From: UBA2160 sp964588665
GTDB lineage: Bacteria; Chloroflexota; Dehalococcoidia; Lucifugimonadales; UBA1123
Reading direction: 5' to 3'
DNA length: 13,735 nt
Assembly (NCBI GenBank): GCA_964588665.1
Contig: CAZPQQ010000082.1
Span: 1-13,735 of the forward strand
Shown here: piece by piece, positions 1-6,030 of the stretch
Layout of the letters: each line of letters opens with the position of its first letter
Numbering within the stretch: the stretch's first letter is position 1
Translations under genes and position numbers: made by a program
The notes under the pieces: model-generated
Database searches by the model: none
Seen by the model: the letters and a program-made list of their open reading frames with translations, nothing else
Told to the model about the DNA's origin: nothing

Positions 1-8
1 CGAGTGCA

Positions 9-596
9 ATGAATCCGACCGACCTGTTGTTGCGATACCCCGCCAATGCGACCTTGTCCGACGGGTCAACGATTACGATCCGGCCGCTGGCGTCGGACGA
101 CAAGGTCGAGCTGATGCGGTTCTTCACTCGGGTGCCCGAGGAGGACCGCTTCTATCTGCACGACAACGTCACCGCGCCGGAGACGATCCGAGCGTTCACC
201 GACCACATCGACATCGAGCGCACCATCCCGATAGTCGCTGCACGGGACGACGGCAGAATCGTCGCGGACTCGACGTTGCACCGAAGCCGCCGGACTGCCC
301 TCAAGCACACGGGTGAGCTCAGGGTCGTGGTCGATCCTGAGTACCGAAGCAAAGGACTCGGATCGAGGCTGATCCACGAACTGGTCGAGCTCGGACGCGG
401 ACTGGGGCTGAGGAGTCTGATATTCGAGCTGGTGGACCTCAGAGAACAGCGAGCGATTCAAGCCGCCGCCAGCGCCGGTTTCCGGGAGGTCGCAGTCCTC
501 AAAAACCGGGTCATGGACATGTACGGCAGCCTCCAGGACTTGATCGTGCTGGAGCTTTCTCTTACCGACGACGAGATCGGCCACCTGGAGGGTTGA
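9..596 (+). CDS. GNAT-family N-acetyltransferase
   Basis: A 195-aa protein with a single GNAT fold, the family that moves an acetyl group from acetyl-CoA to an amine of a small molecule or protein. The acetyl-CoA pyrophosphate-binding motif A is clear: strand ELRVVVDP (103-110) followed by the RSKGLGSRL loop (113-121, the R/Q-x-x-G-x-G/A pattern) and helix LIHELVELGR. Further on, AIQAAASAGF (149-158) is the usual motif B end with the Gly-Phe turn. The N-terminal part (TITIRPLASDDKVELMRFF) is the typical beta1-alpha1 start. Length is normal for a single-domain GNAT. The ATG has only eight bases upstream in the window, so its ribosome site cannot be judged. Substrate cannot be told from sequence. 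It ends 28 bp before a hairpin repeat. Confidence 0.9.
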   Translation: MNPTDLLLRYPANATLSDGSTITIRPLASDDKVELMRFFTRVPEEDRFYLHDNVTAPETIRAFTDHIDIERTIPIVAARDDGRIVADSTLHRSRRTALKHTGELRVVVDPEYRSKGLGSRLIHELVELGRGLGLRSLIFELVDLREQRAIQAAASAGFREVAVLKNRVMDMYGSLQDLIVLELSLTDDEIGHLEG

Positions 597-624
597 GCAG
601 CGGTGGGGCGGTGGGGCGGCACGG

Positions 625-822
625 CTTGGCCCTGAAAGGGCCAGAGCACCCCGGCTAGCGGCGGGCTNNNNNNNNNNNNNNNNNNNNNNNNNNNNNNNNN
701 NNNNNNNNNNNNNNNNNNNNNNNNNNNNNNNNNNNNNNNNNNNNNNNNNNNNNNNNNNNNNNNNNNNCGGTTCTCCTTAGGCGAATCTGCCTTAGGCATG
801 ACCTTCAGGCCGACCCGTTCCC
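625..822 (+). repeat. Hairpin-rich interspersed repeat, copy A (split by the scaffold gap)
   Basis: The left part (625-667) carries a 7-bp stem TGGCCCT/AGGGCCA with a 3-nt loop, then the start of a second stem (GAGC...GGGCT). The right part (768-822) is identical over 55 bases to 873-927 of copy B and contains CCTTAGGC-GAATCT-GCCTTAGG. The bases flanking the N run would join into exactly the sequence seen uninterrupted in copy B (GGGCT|CGGTTCTCC). This is a non-coding element between the convergent GNAT and aquaglyceroporin genes. An antisense reading frame crosses it but has no family match that I recognise. Confidence 0.85.
668..767. other. Assembly gap (100 N)
   Basis: A run of exactly 100 N, the conventional length for a scaffold gap of unknown size. 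It falls inside the second stem-loop region of repeat copy A. The true size is therefore unknown: it could be zero, or a whole number of extra repeat units of about 105 bp. Confidence 0.97.
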
Positions 823-831
823 GCGGCAAAG

Positions 832-927
832 CTTGGCCCTAAAGGGCCAGAGCTCCCGGACAATGGTGGGCTCGGTTCTCCTTAGGCGAATCTGCCTTAG
901 GCATGACCTTCAGGCCGACCCGTTCCC
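832..927 (+). repeat. Hairpin-rich interspersed repeat, copy B (complete)
   Basis: A complete unit of about 96 bp in tandem with copy A (period about 105 bp). It has three stem-loops in order. The first is TGGCCCT (834-840)/AGGGCCA (843-849). The second is GAGC (850-853) plus CC, pairing with GGGCTC (868-873) with single-base bulges around a loop that differs between copies. The third is CCTTAGGC (880-887)-GAATCT-GCCTTAGG (894-901), an 8-bp stem with one T-T mismatch. It ends 10 bp beyond the aquaglyceroporin stop codon. There is no coding potential that I can support and no transposase nearby. A terminator-like, REP/BIME-like or MITE-like role is possible. Confidence 0.85.
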
Positions 928-937
928 CACGCCCCAG

Positions 938-1804
938 CTATTCGTCGTCCTCGGGGAGGCCGGGACGCACGATGTACTCGTGGATAGCCGCGCCTATCGG
1001 ACCGCCGATCAACGGGCCCGCGATGTAGACCCAGAAGCCGTTCGAGGGTCCGGGGATAGCTATCGAATCCCATCCGGCGATCAACGACACGAGCCGCGGG
1101 CCGAAGTCGCGGGCGGGGTTCCAGCCCGCTTGGGTCAACGGCGCGAATAGAGCGATCAGCGCCGCGACGGTGAGTCCGATCAGAATCGGCGTCATGTTCG
1201 CCCCGCTCAGACCGCCGTTGCGCTTCTCGGTTAGGGCGAAGATCATCAAAACAAGGATGGCTGTCCCGAAGGCTTCGACGAACAGCGCACCGCCGACGCC
1301 AATCAGCGAGCCGGCCGCTTCACCGGCGCCGAACACGTCCGGGTTCGGGAAGTACTCGCCGAAGACCATGGCCGAGTGCTCGCTGCCAGCTTCGCCTCGC
1401 ACCAGCCCTCGGGCGTCCTCGAAGCGGTTGATCAACGTCCGGAATATCGCCAGGACGCTTAGGCCCGCCAGTACGCCGCCGGAAATCTGTGCGATCCAGT
1501 ATCCGGGCAGCAGCTTTGGCGAAAACGCCTTGGGCCTGAAGATCGCGAACGACAGCGACACCGCCGGGTTCAGGTGCCCGCCGGACACGTTGGCGCTCAC
1601 GTAGATCCCCAGCGCGACGCCGACAGCCCACACGGCCGCCACCTGCCCGAGGCCGGAGAGAGCGTCGGTCAGAACCGCGACTGCCACCGAAGCTGTGCCA
1701 AATAGCACCAGGACGTACGTTCCGACCATCTCGACGGCGAACACCCTCAGGAGTTTGGCGCTCACCCACTGCTGCTTATAGTCGCTCTGAATTTCTTCAG
1801 CCAT
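938..1804 (-). CDS. Aquaglyceroporin / MIP-family channel (GlpF-like)
   Basis: An integral membrane channel of the major intrinsic protein family, passing water, glycerol or similar small neutral solutes across the cytoplasmic membrane. Both pore signatures are present: SGGHLNPAVS (NPA near residue 79) and GWNPARDFGPRL (NPARD near residue 229). The Asp after the second NPAR is typical of glycerol facilitators rather than strict water channels. Six hydrophobic stretches surround the two half-helices, and the length (288 aa) is normal. I chose the ATG at 1804; an in-frame TTG at 1816 would add four residues, and neither has a strong Shine-Dalgarno sequence. It is divergent from the PEP-utilising enzyme at 1991. 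The real solute is not shown by the sequence. Confidence 0.93.
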   Translation of the reverse strand: MAEEIQSDYKQQWVSAKLLRVFAVEMVGTYVLVLFGTASVAVAVLTDALSGLGQVAAVWAVGVALGIYVSANVSGGHLNPAVSLSFAIFRPKAFSPKLLPGYWIAQISGGVLAGLSVLAIFRTLINRFEDARGLVRGEAGSEHSAMVFGEYFPNPDVFGAGEAAGSLIGVGGALFVEAFGTAILVLMIFALTEKRNGGLSGANMTPILIGLTVAALIALFAPLTQAGWNPARDFGPRLVSLIAGWDSIAIPGPSNGFWVYIAGPLIGGPIGAAIHEYIVRPGLPEDDE

Positions 1805-1845
1805 TTCATTAGCCAAACTAGCAAATCACATGGGGGAATTCAAGA

Positions 1846-1851
1846 ATTGTA
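1846..1851 (-). promoter_or_regulatory. Candidate -10 box for the aquaglyceroporin gene
   Basis: Read on the minus strand, TACAAT matches five of six bases of the -10 consensus and lies about 40 bp upstream of the ATG. With an 18-bp spacer, the -35 hexamer would be CGTACA (half of the consensus). A start site near 1839 would give a short leader. This is a weak prediction from sequence only. Confidence 0.3.
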
Positions 1852-1890
1852 CCGTGCATTTGGTGCGACTGTACGGCGTTCTTGATGGCC

Positions 1891-1917
1891 TGAACACTGC
1901 GTCGTAAAACGTGTTCA
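1891..1917. promoter_or_regulatory. Operator-like inverted repeat TGAACAC-N13-GTGTTCA
   Basis: Perfect 7-bp arms, TGAACAC (1891-1897) and GTGTTCA (1911-1917), have centres 20 bp apart, about two helical turns. The dyad lies in the divergent spacer, and its right arm touches the -35 region of the TATAAT promoter at 1940. The geometry fits a dimeric regulator binding site that could control the PEP-utilising gene, the channel gene, or both. No regulator gene is in the window. Confidence 0.45.
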
Positions 1918-1939
1918 ATCACTCGAATCTCTGATCGCG

Positions 1940-1945
1940 TATAAT
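1940..1945 (+). promoter_or_regulatory. -10 box (TATAAT) of the PEP-utilising enzyme gene
   Basis: A perfect TATAAT sits 46 bp upstream of the GTG start. No good -35 hexamer lies at 16-18 bp, so an activator or the adjacent dyad may matter. The short leader holds a small stem, CGGCG (1955-1959)/CGCCG (1966-1970), just before the ribosome site AAGGGGG at 1977-1983. Confidence 0.5.
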
Positions 1946-1990
1946 GTCCAAATTCGGCGTCTCGGCGCCGTACTTTAAGGGGGATAACAG

Positions 1991-4570
1991 GTGGCAAACG
2001 AACCAACGAACCAACTGGTGACGTGGCTGAACGACTCCGTGGCGCAAGACCCCGCGGCTACGGGCGGCAAAGGCTCGGCTCTGGCCCGCATGATCGATAA
2101 AGACCTGCCAGTGCCTGATGGTTTCGTCGTGACCAGCGGCGCTTTTTTGATGTCCGCCTCCGTCGAGCTCCTGATGGCCCTGATGCCCATACTGCAGGCC
2201 AAGGCCACCGACATCGACGCGATCGCGGAGGCGTCGTCGCGGGCCGCCGCTGCAATCGGCGAACTGGAGATCAGCCCGATGCTGCTGGACGCCATGACAG
2301 CGGCATATGACTCGATGAGCGGCGACGCGGTGTCGGTCCGTTCGTCGGCCACCGCCGAGGACATGGCGGATGCCAGCTTCGCCGGTCAATACGACTCTTT
2401 CCTTAACGTACTGACCTTCGACGACGTCATCGGGCGGATGCGCGATGTCTGGGCTTCACTGTACTCCACGCGCGCGATCGCCTATCGCATACATAATGGC
2501 GTGCCCAACAGCTCCATCGGGATGGCTGTCGTCGTCCAGAGGCAGATCCATCCCGAGGCTTCCGGCGTGATGTTCACCCGCGATCCGGTTTCCGGTGCCA
2601 ACAGGTTCGTCGTGAGCGCGGCATTCGGACTCGGCGAAGGGGTAGTGGCAGGTGCGGCGCCCGCCGATCGACTGGAGCTCGACCCGGCCACCGGCGTTCC
2701 AGTCAAGACTGAAATAGTATCCAAAGACGCGATGGTGGTCTCACTCGCCGAAGGGAGCACGTCCCGCGTCAACGTGCCGGAATGGAAACGCCTCCAGCCA
2801 GCACTCGGCGAACAATCTGTCGTTCGACTGTCGGAGTTGGGCAGACAGCTTGAGTCGCTTTTCGGCGGCCCGCAAGATATCGAGTTCGCGGTCACCGACG
2901 ATGGTCTGCACCTGCTCCAGTCCAGACCAATCACCACGCTGCAGGACGTCGAGCCTGCCGAGTCGACGGAATGGGACGGATGGGTCGATCCTAAGTTCAC
3001 GTGGTCGCAAAGCTTTCTTGGTGTGTTCAACGGCCCGGTGTACCAGCTCCAGCTCGATGTCTGCCGAGCTTTCGCGGACGGCATGCGTGTTTGCTTTGAA
3101 GAGACCGGCGCCGAACGGACGCGAAGCCACATCATGGAGGTGGTCAACGATTTCGTCTACCTCCGCCCGTCGGAGATCGATGCCGGGGAGTTGGCGGATC
3201 GAGTCGGTCGTCACGTTGCTCGATGCCAGGCATTCATCGATCAGGGAACTAGCAACTACAACGAAGAGATCGCCCCCGCGGTCGAAGCGGAGTTGGCCAA
3301 ACTGAAGCGACTCAGGGCCGCTGGCGGTTCACTCACGTCACGGCTCGCCTACCTGGAGGCGTCAATCGAGGCAGCCGGTTACATCATGGGGCACTTGCAC
3401 TGGTGCATGAGCGGCATGACGAATCGGCTCGATTGGCCGTCGGCTTTCCACGAGATCACCGGCGAGCCGATCGAGGACAACGACGCATTTCTACACGCGG
3501 TGCCCAACATGACGACCCGGCTAGTGACGCAGCTTCGAAACCTGGCCAAGATCGTACAGAGTGACCCCGCGTTGGCCGCGGCGTTCGCGAGAGATCAGTA
3601 TGAGGTCCTCGACTCCCCCGCGCAAAAAGACCGGCCCGCTGTTCAGAGCTTCGGCAAGCAGTTTGCGAAGTTGATCCGTGAATACGGTTTCAGGACTGGG
3701 TGGGGCTTCGGATCAAATGTGAATTTCGAGGACACGACGTGGGGAATGGAGCCGCGCAAGCCCTTGCAGCTCATTGCCGCCTACGCGGAACAGGACATCG
3801 GCGAGATGGAGGAACTGGAGAAGCAAGCCCTCCGGCGCCGACAGCAAGCCACACGGCGCATTCGACGCAAACTGGCGGGCGACCCGGAACGTCTGGGGAG
3901 GTTCGAGGCAGCGCGACATCGTGCCCAATCCGACCTACGGCGCATGGAGAACCACAATCACCTGATGGAGCAGTCGACGGTCGGGCAGATGCGTGACGCG
4001 ATGCACGAGATGGGTGTGGCATTGGTCACGGCGGGCGTGTTGGACCAACCGTTGGACATGCTGCACATATCGCTCGAAGAGATCGGCCAGATCGGCGACG
4101 AAGGCGTCGCCACGGACTTGCGGGCCCTGGTCGTTGAGCGATCCGAAAGGCGGACCCGTCAGGCCGCTCTCACTCCTCCGGCAACTCTCGGCAAGTCCGT
4201 CGAACAAAGCGGCCAGGCGCCAACACCCGCGGGGGACGCCGACGACGGAACAATCCTCCGCGGCGCCTCAGCCTCCAGGGGTCGCGCCAGTGGGCCAGCC
4301 CGGTTGGTGCAGGACGCTGCATCCGCTCCCAGGCTGCACAAAGGCGATGTCCTGGTTGCCGGGAACGTCGGCCCTGACTGGACGCCGTTCTTCCCGCTGC
4401 TGTCGGCGATCGTGCTCGACGAGGGCGAGATATTCCAGCATCCCGCGATCGTCGCGCGCGAATACCGGATTCCCGCCGTGTTCAAAACGCGCACGGCTAC
4501 AATGAGGATTCGCGAAGGGCAGACAATCACGGTGAACGGCGACGACGGGACCGTGGATCTCGAACCATAG
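1991..4570 (+). CDS. PEP-utilising phosphotransferase, rifampicin phosphotransferase / PEP synthase-like
   Basis: An 859-aa three-part protein. Residues about 15-320 form a PPDK/PEP-synthase N-terminal ATP-grasp region: GGKGSALARM near 25, VRSSATAEDMADASFAGQY, then SGVMFTRDPVSG, GLGEGVVAG and QDIEFAVTDDGLHLLQSRPIT. Residues about 330-740 are a helical middle domain without the PEP-synthase TIM barrel. Residues about 755-859 form the swivelling phosphohistidine domain (DWTPFFPLLSAIVLDEG..., HPAIVAREYRIPAVF) with catalytic His817. This order and length match rifampicin phosphotransferases, where ATP phosphorylates the His and then the substrate held by the middle domain. The residues before the His read GEIFQ instead of the usual GG-x-x-S. 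The start is GTG 7 bp after AAGGGGG. Substrate is unknown; antibiotic resistance should not be assumed. Confidence 0.85.
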   Translation: MANEPTNQLVTWLNDSVAQDPAATGGKGSALARMIDKDLPVPDGFVVTSGAFLMSASVELLMALMPILQAKATDIDAIAEASSRAAAAIGELEISPMLLDAMTAAYDSMSGDAVSVRSSATAEDMADASFAGQYDSFLNVLTFDDVIGRMRDVWASLYSTRAIAYRIHNGVPNSSIGMAVVVQRQIHPEASGVMFTRDPVSGANRFVVSAAFGLGEGVVAGAAPADRLELDPATGVPVKTEIVSKDAMVVSLAEGSTSRVNVPEWKRLQPALGEQSVVRLSELGRQLESLFGGPQDIEFAVTDDGLHLLQSRPITTLQDVEPAESTEWDGWVDPKFTWSQSFLGVFNGPVYQLQLDVCRAFADGMRVCFEETGAERTRSHIMEVVNDFVYLRPSEIDAGELADRVGRHVARCQAFIDQGTSNYNEEIAPAVEAELAKLKRLRAAGGSLTSRLAYLEASIEAAGYIMGHLHWCMSGMTNRLDWPSAFHEITGEPIEDNDAFLHAVPNMTTRLVTQLRNLAKIVQSDPALAAAFARDQYEVLDSPAQKDRPAVQSFGKQFAKLIREYGFRTGWGFGSNVNFEDTTWGMEPRKPLQLIAAYAEQDIGEMEELEKQALRRRQQATRRIRRKLAGDPERLGRFEAARHRAQSDLRRMENHNHLMEQSTVGQMRDAMHEMGVALVTAGVLDQPLDMLHISLEEIGQIGDEGVATDLRALVVERSERRTRQAALTPPATLGKSVEQSGQAPTPAGDADDGTILRGASASRGRASGPARLVQDAASAPRLHKGDVLVAGNVGPDWTPFFPLLSAIVLDEGEIFQHPAIVAREYRIPAVFKTRTATMRIREGQTITVNGDDGTVDLEP

Positions 4571-4614
4571 GCCGGCGCCAAGTCGCGCCTCGGTTCGTGC
4601 GTGTGTCACAGTGT

Positions 4615-4701
4615 GGGCCTGAAGGTCATGCCTGAGGCAGATTCGCCTAAGGAGAACCGAGCCCACCGTTATACGGGGTGCTCTGGTCCTTCAGGGCCAA
4701 G
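4615..4701 (-). repeat. Hairpin-rich interspersed repeat, copy C (inverted)
   Basis: The reverse complement of this stretch matches copies A and B through all three stem-loops. The first stem is TGGCCCT-GA-AGGACCA on the minus strand, which becomes a G-U-tolerant TGGTCCT-TC-AGGGCCA on the plus strand. The second is GAGC-A-CCCCG...CGG-T-GGGCTC, a 9-bp stem with one bulge on each side. The third is CCTTAGGC-GAATCT-GCCTCAGG. It lies between the stops of the PEP-utilising gene and the four-cysteine protein gene, again in a convergent spacer. Confidence 0.85.
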
Positions 4702-4727
4702 CGGGCGCGGGGAGTAGCTCTTAGCGC

Positions 4728-4970
4728 TCAGACCTCCCAGGCCGTCCGATAGTCCAGCTTGTCGCTGCCGGTGCAGGCAGCGAGTTCGCCCTCTGGCACT
4801 CCGCGGTCTTGGTTGCGGCAGCCGAATTTCGCGGTGCAACGGTCGTCGACGTTCTTGTACGGGCATCGCCACTTGGAGACTTCGGTGGCCGTGTCGTTGA
4901 TGCCGGCGAAAATCTCTTGCAACCGCGCCAGGCTGGATTCGTATCGGTCCTTGTCTATGGGATCGGGCAA
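4728..4970 (-). CDS. Small four-cysteine protein of unknown function (end of corrinoid cluster)
   Basis: An 80-aa soluble protein that I do not recognise. The N-terminal third (MPDPIDKDRYESSLARLQEI) looks like one amphipathic helix. The rest holds four cysteines, C36-x8-C45-x5-C51-x14-C66, in a compact basic-then-acidic context with CPYKN and FGCRNQ, which could bind zinc or an iron-sulfur cluster; this is inference. The TTG start is the only one possible in frame, because it directly follows an in-frame TGA, and a GAGGAG ribosome site lies 8 bp upstream. It follows the corrinoid protein gene by 67 bp in the same direction and is probably co-transcribed, so an accessory role in methyl transfer or corrinoid handling is plausible but unproven. 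Confidence 0.65.
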   Translation of the reverse strand: MPDPIDKDRYESSLARLQEIFAGINDTATEVSKWRCPYKNVDDRCTAKFGCRNQDRGVPEGELAACTGSDKLDYRTAWEV

Positions 4971-5037
4971 TCAATGCACTCCTCGGAACGGTGCGTCGAG
5001 ACGTTGCACGAAGTGTTTGCTCTCTTCGCCCAAGGGG

Positions 5038-5811
5038 TCAACCGGAGCCTGTCACCGGCGCCGATTCCTCACCTTCCGCATCGCCAGCGCCTATCAGACG
5101 CTTTGCCAGCTCAACGCATGAGATCGCGTCTTTGCCGTAGCCGTCGGCCCCGAAATCGTCGGCGAACTCCTGATTCAGCGGCGCCCCTCCAACCATGACT
5201 CTGATTTCGTCGCGCAATCCAGCCTCTTCGATGGCCTCGACGGTCCGGCCCATGTTCGGCATCGTCGTGGTCAACAGCGCCGACATTCCGATTATCTGGG
5301 CCTCGTGCTCCATGACGGCGTCGATGAACTCGTCGGGTTGAATGTCGACTCCCAGGTCGTGAACCGTGAACCCGGCGCCGCGCAGCATCATGATGCACAG
5401 GTTCTTGCCGATGTCGTGGAGGTCGCCCTTGACGGTGCCCATAACCACGACGCCCGCCGGTTCGACGCCGGCGTCGGACAGGATCGGCTCGATGTGGGCC
5501 ATGCCAGCCTTCATCGCGCGCGCCGCGACGAGAACCTCCGGCACGAATATCAGGTTGTCGCGGAACTTCACCCCGACAATCGCCATGCCCGCGACGAGGC
5601 CGTGGTCAAGGATTGTGTTGGCGGAGTAGCCTTCGTCCAGGGCTTGCCTCGTTAGGCGATCGATCTCGTTCTGGTCGCCGACAATGAGTCGGTAGGATAT
5701 CTCTTGCAGGATGGGTTCGGCTTCATCCCATTGAGATCGGATATGAGCGTGCTCTCGGGGATCGGCAACGTGGGCCAGCTCCCTCTCGAGGGCTTCGTTG
5801 ACCACGGGCAT
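5038..5811 (-). CDS. Corrinoid (B12-binding) methyl-carrier protein, MtaC/MtbC/MttC-like
   Basis: A 257-aa protein that carries a methyl group on cobalt between methyltransferases. An N-terminal helical cap domain (about 25-110, with QALDEGYSANTILDHGLVAGM and PEVLVAARAMKAG) precedes a Rossmann-like cobalamin domain. The cobalt-ligand signature is intact: GDLHDIGKNL (D130-x-H132-x-x-G135). The downstream loops GMSALLTTTMPNM (about 175-187) and VGGAPLNQEFADDFGADGYGKDA complete the B12-binding set. The C-terminal tail (241-257, acidic then VTGSG) goes a little past the usual end. The start ATG has GAGGT about 8 bp upstream. It sits downstream of the MtaA-like gene after a 219-bp gap that may hold its own regulatory region, and upstream of the four-cysteine gene. 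The methyl donor cannot be read from sequence. Confidence 0.93.
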   Translation of the reverse strand: MPVVNEALERELAHVADPREHAHIRSQWDEAEPILQEISYRLIVGDQNEIDRLTRQALDEGYSANTILDHGLVAGMAIVGVKFRDNLIFVPEVLVAARAMKAGMAHIEPILSDAGVEPAGVVVMGTVKGDLHDIGKNLCIMMLRGAGFTVHDLGVDIQPDEFIDAVMEHEAQIIGMSALLTTTMPNMGRTVEAIEEAGLRDEIRVMVGGAPLNQEFADDFGADGYGKDAISCVELAKRLIGAGDAEGEESAPVTGSG

Positions 5812-5862
5812 TGATTGCTACCTCATTTCAGTGCGGGCGCATATTGAGCGGTGTGCGACCCA

Positions 5863-5903
5863 GACAGTTTCATCGCTACGTCTATATATAAATAGGAACT
5901 GTC
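5863..5903. promoter_or_regulatory. Inverted repeat around an AT-rich TATA-like core upstream of the corrinoid gene
   Basis: Perfect 7-bp arms GACAGTT (5863-5869) and AACTGTC (5897-5903) flank CTATATATAAATAG, the most AT-rich run in this spacer. Read on the minus strand, the core offers TATTTA/TATATA as a -10-like element about 75 bp before the corrinoid start, but no good -35 hexamer is present. It may be an internal promoter-operator or a transcript stem-loop; the sequence cannot separate these. Confidence 0.35.
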
Positions 5904-6030
5904 GGCGAAGAAACATGCGCTGGCGAGCCGTGGCGACTTGCAACGACCAGATTCTTCACCTGCGGGTTCAGAATGGCGACGAAACCTCAAGGGTGCGCTC
6001 TCAGCGGGTTTCGTGGTGTCAAAAGAGCCC

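Noticed and set aside
602..618. GGTGGGGC doubled, possible G-quadruplex
   Set aside because: Only short, uneven G runs just after the GNAT stop; a two-unit duplication in GC-rich DNA is too weak to claim a function.
458..829. Minus-strand frame running through the N gap and repeat
   Set aside because: It depends on unknown bases and repeat DNA, and overlaps the 3' end of the GNAT gene; no recognisable protein.
625..927. CRISPR array
   Set aside because: The units are about 105 bp with no short direct repeat plus unique spacer pattern, and there are no cas genes.
833..1150. Plus-strand 105-codon frame starting in repeat copy B
   Set aside because: It begins inside the non-coding repeat and runs antisense to the aquaglyceroporin C terminus; a shadow frame.
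4669..4974. Alternative 101-codon frame overlapping the four-cysteine gene
   Set aside because: It shares the same ribosome site region but ends in the hairpin repeat and has Arg/Gly/Pro shadow composition. The 80-aa frame has better start spacing and ends before the repeat.
5812..6030. Cobalamin riboswitch before the corrinoid gene
   Set aside because: No B12-box-like conserved motif or multi-helix arrangement could be seen by eye on the minus strand.
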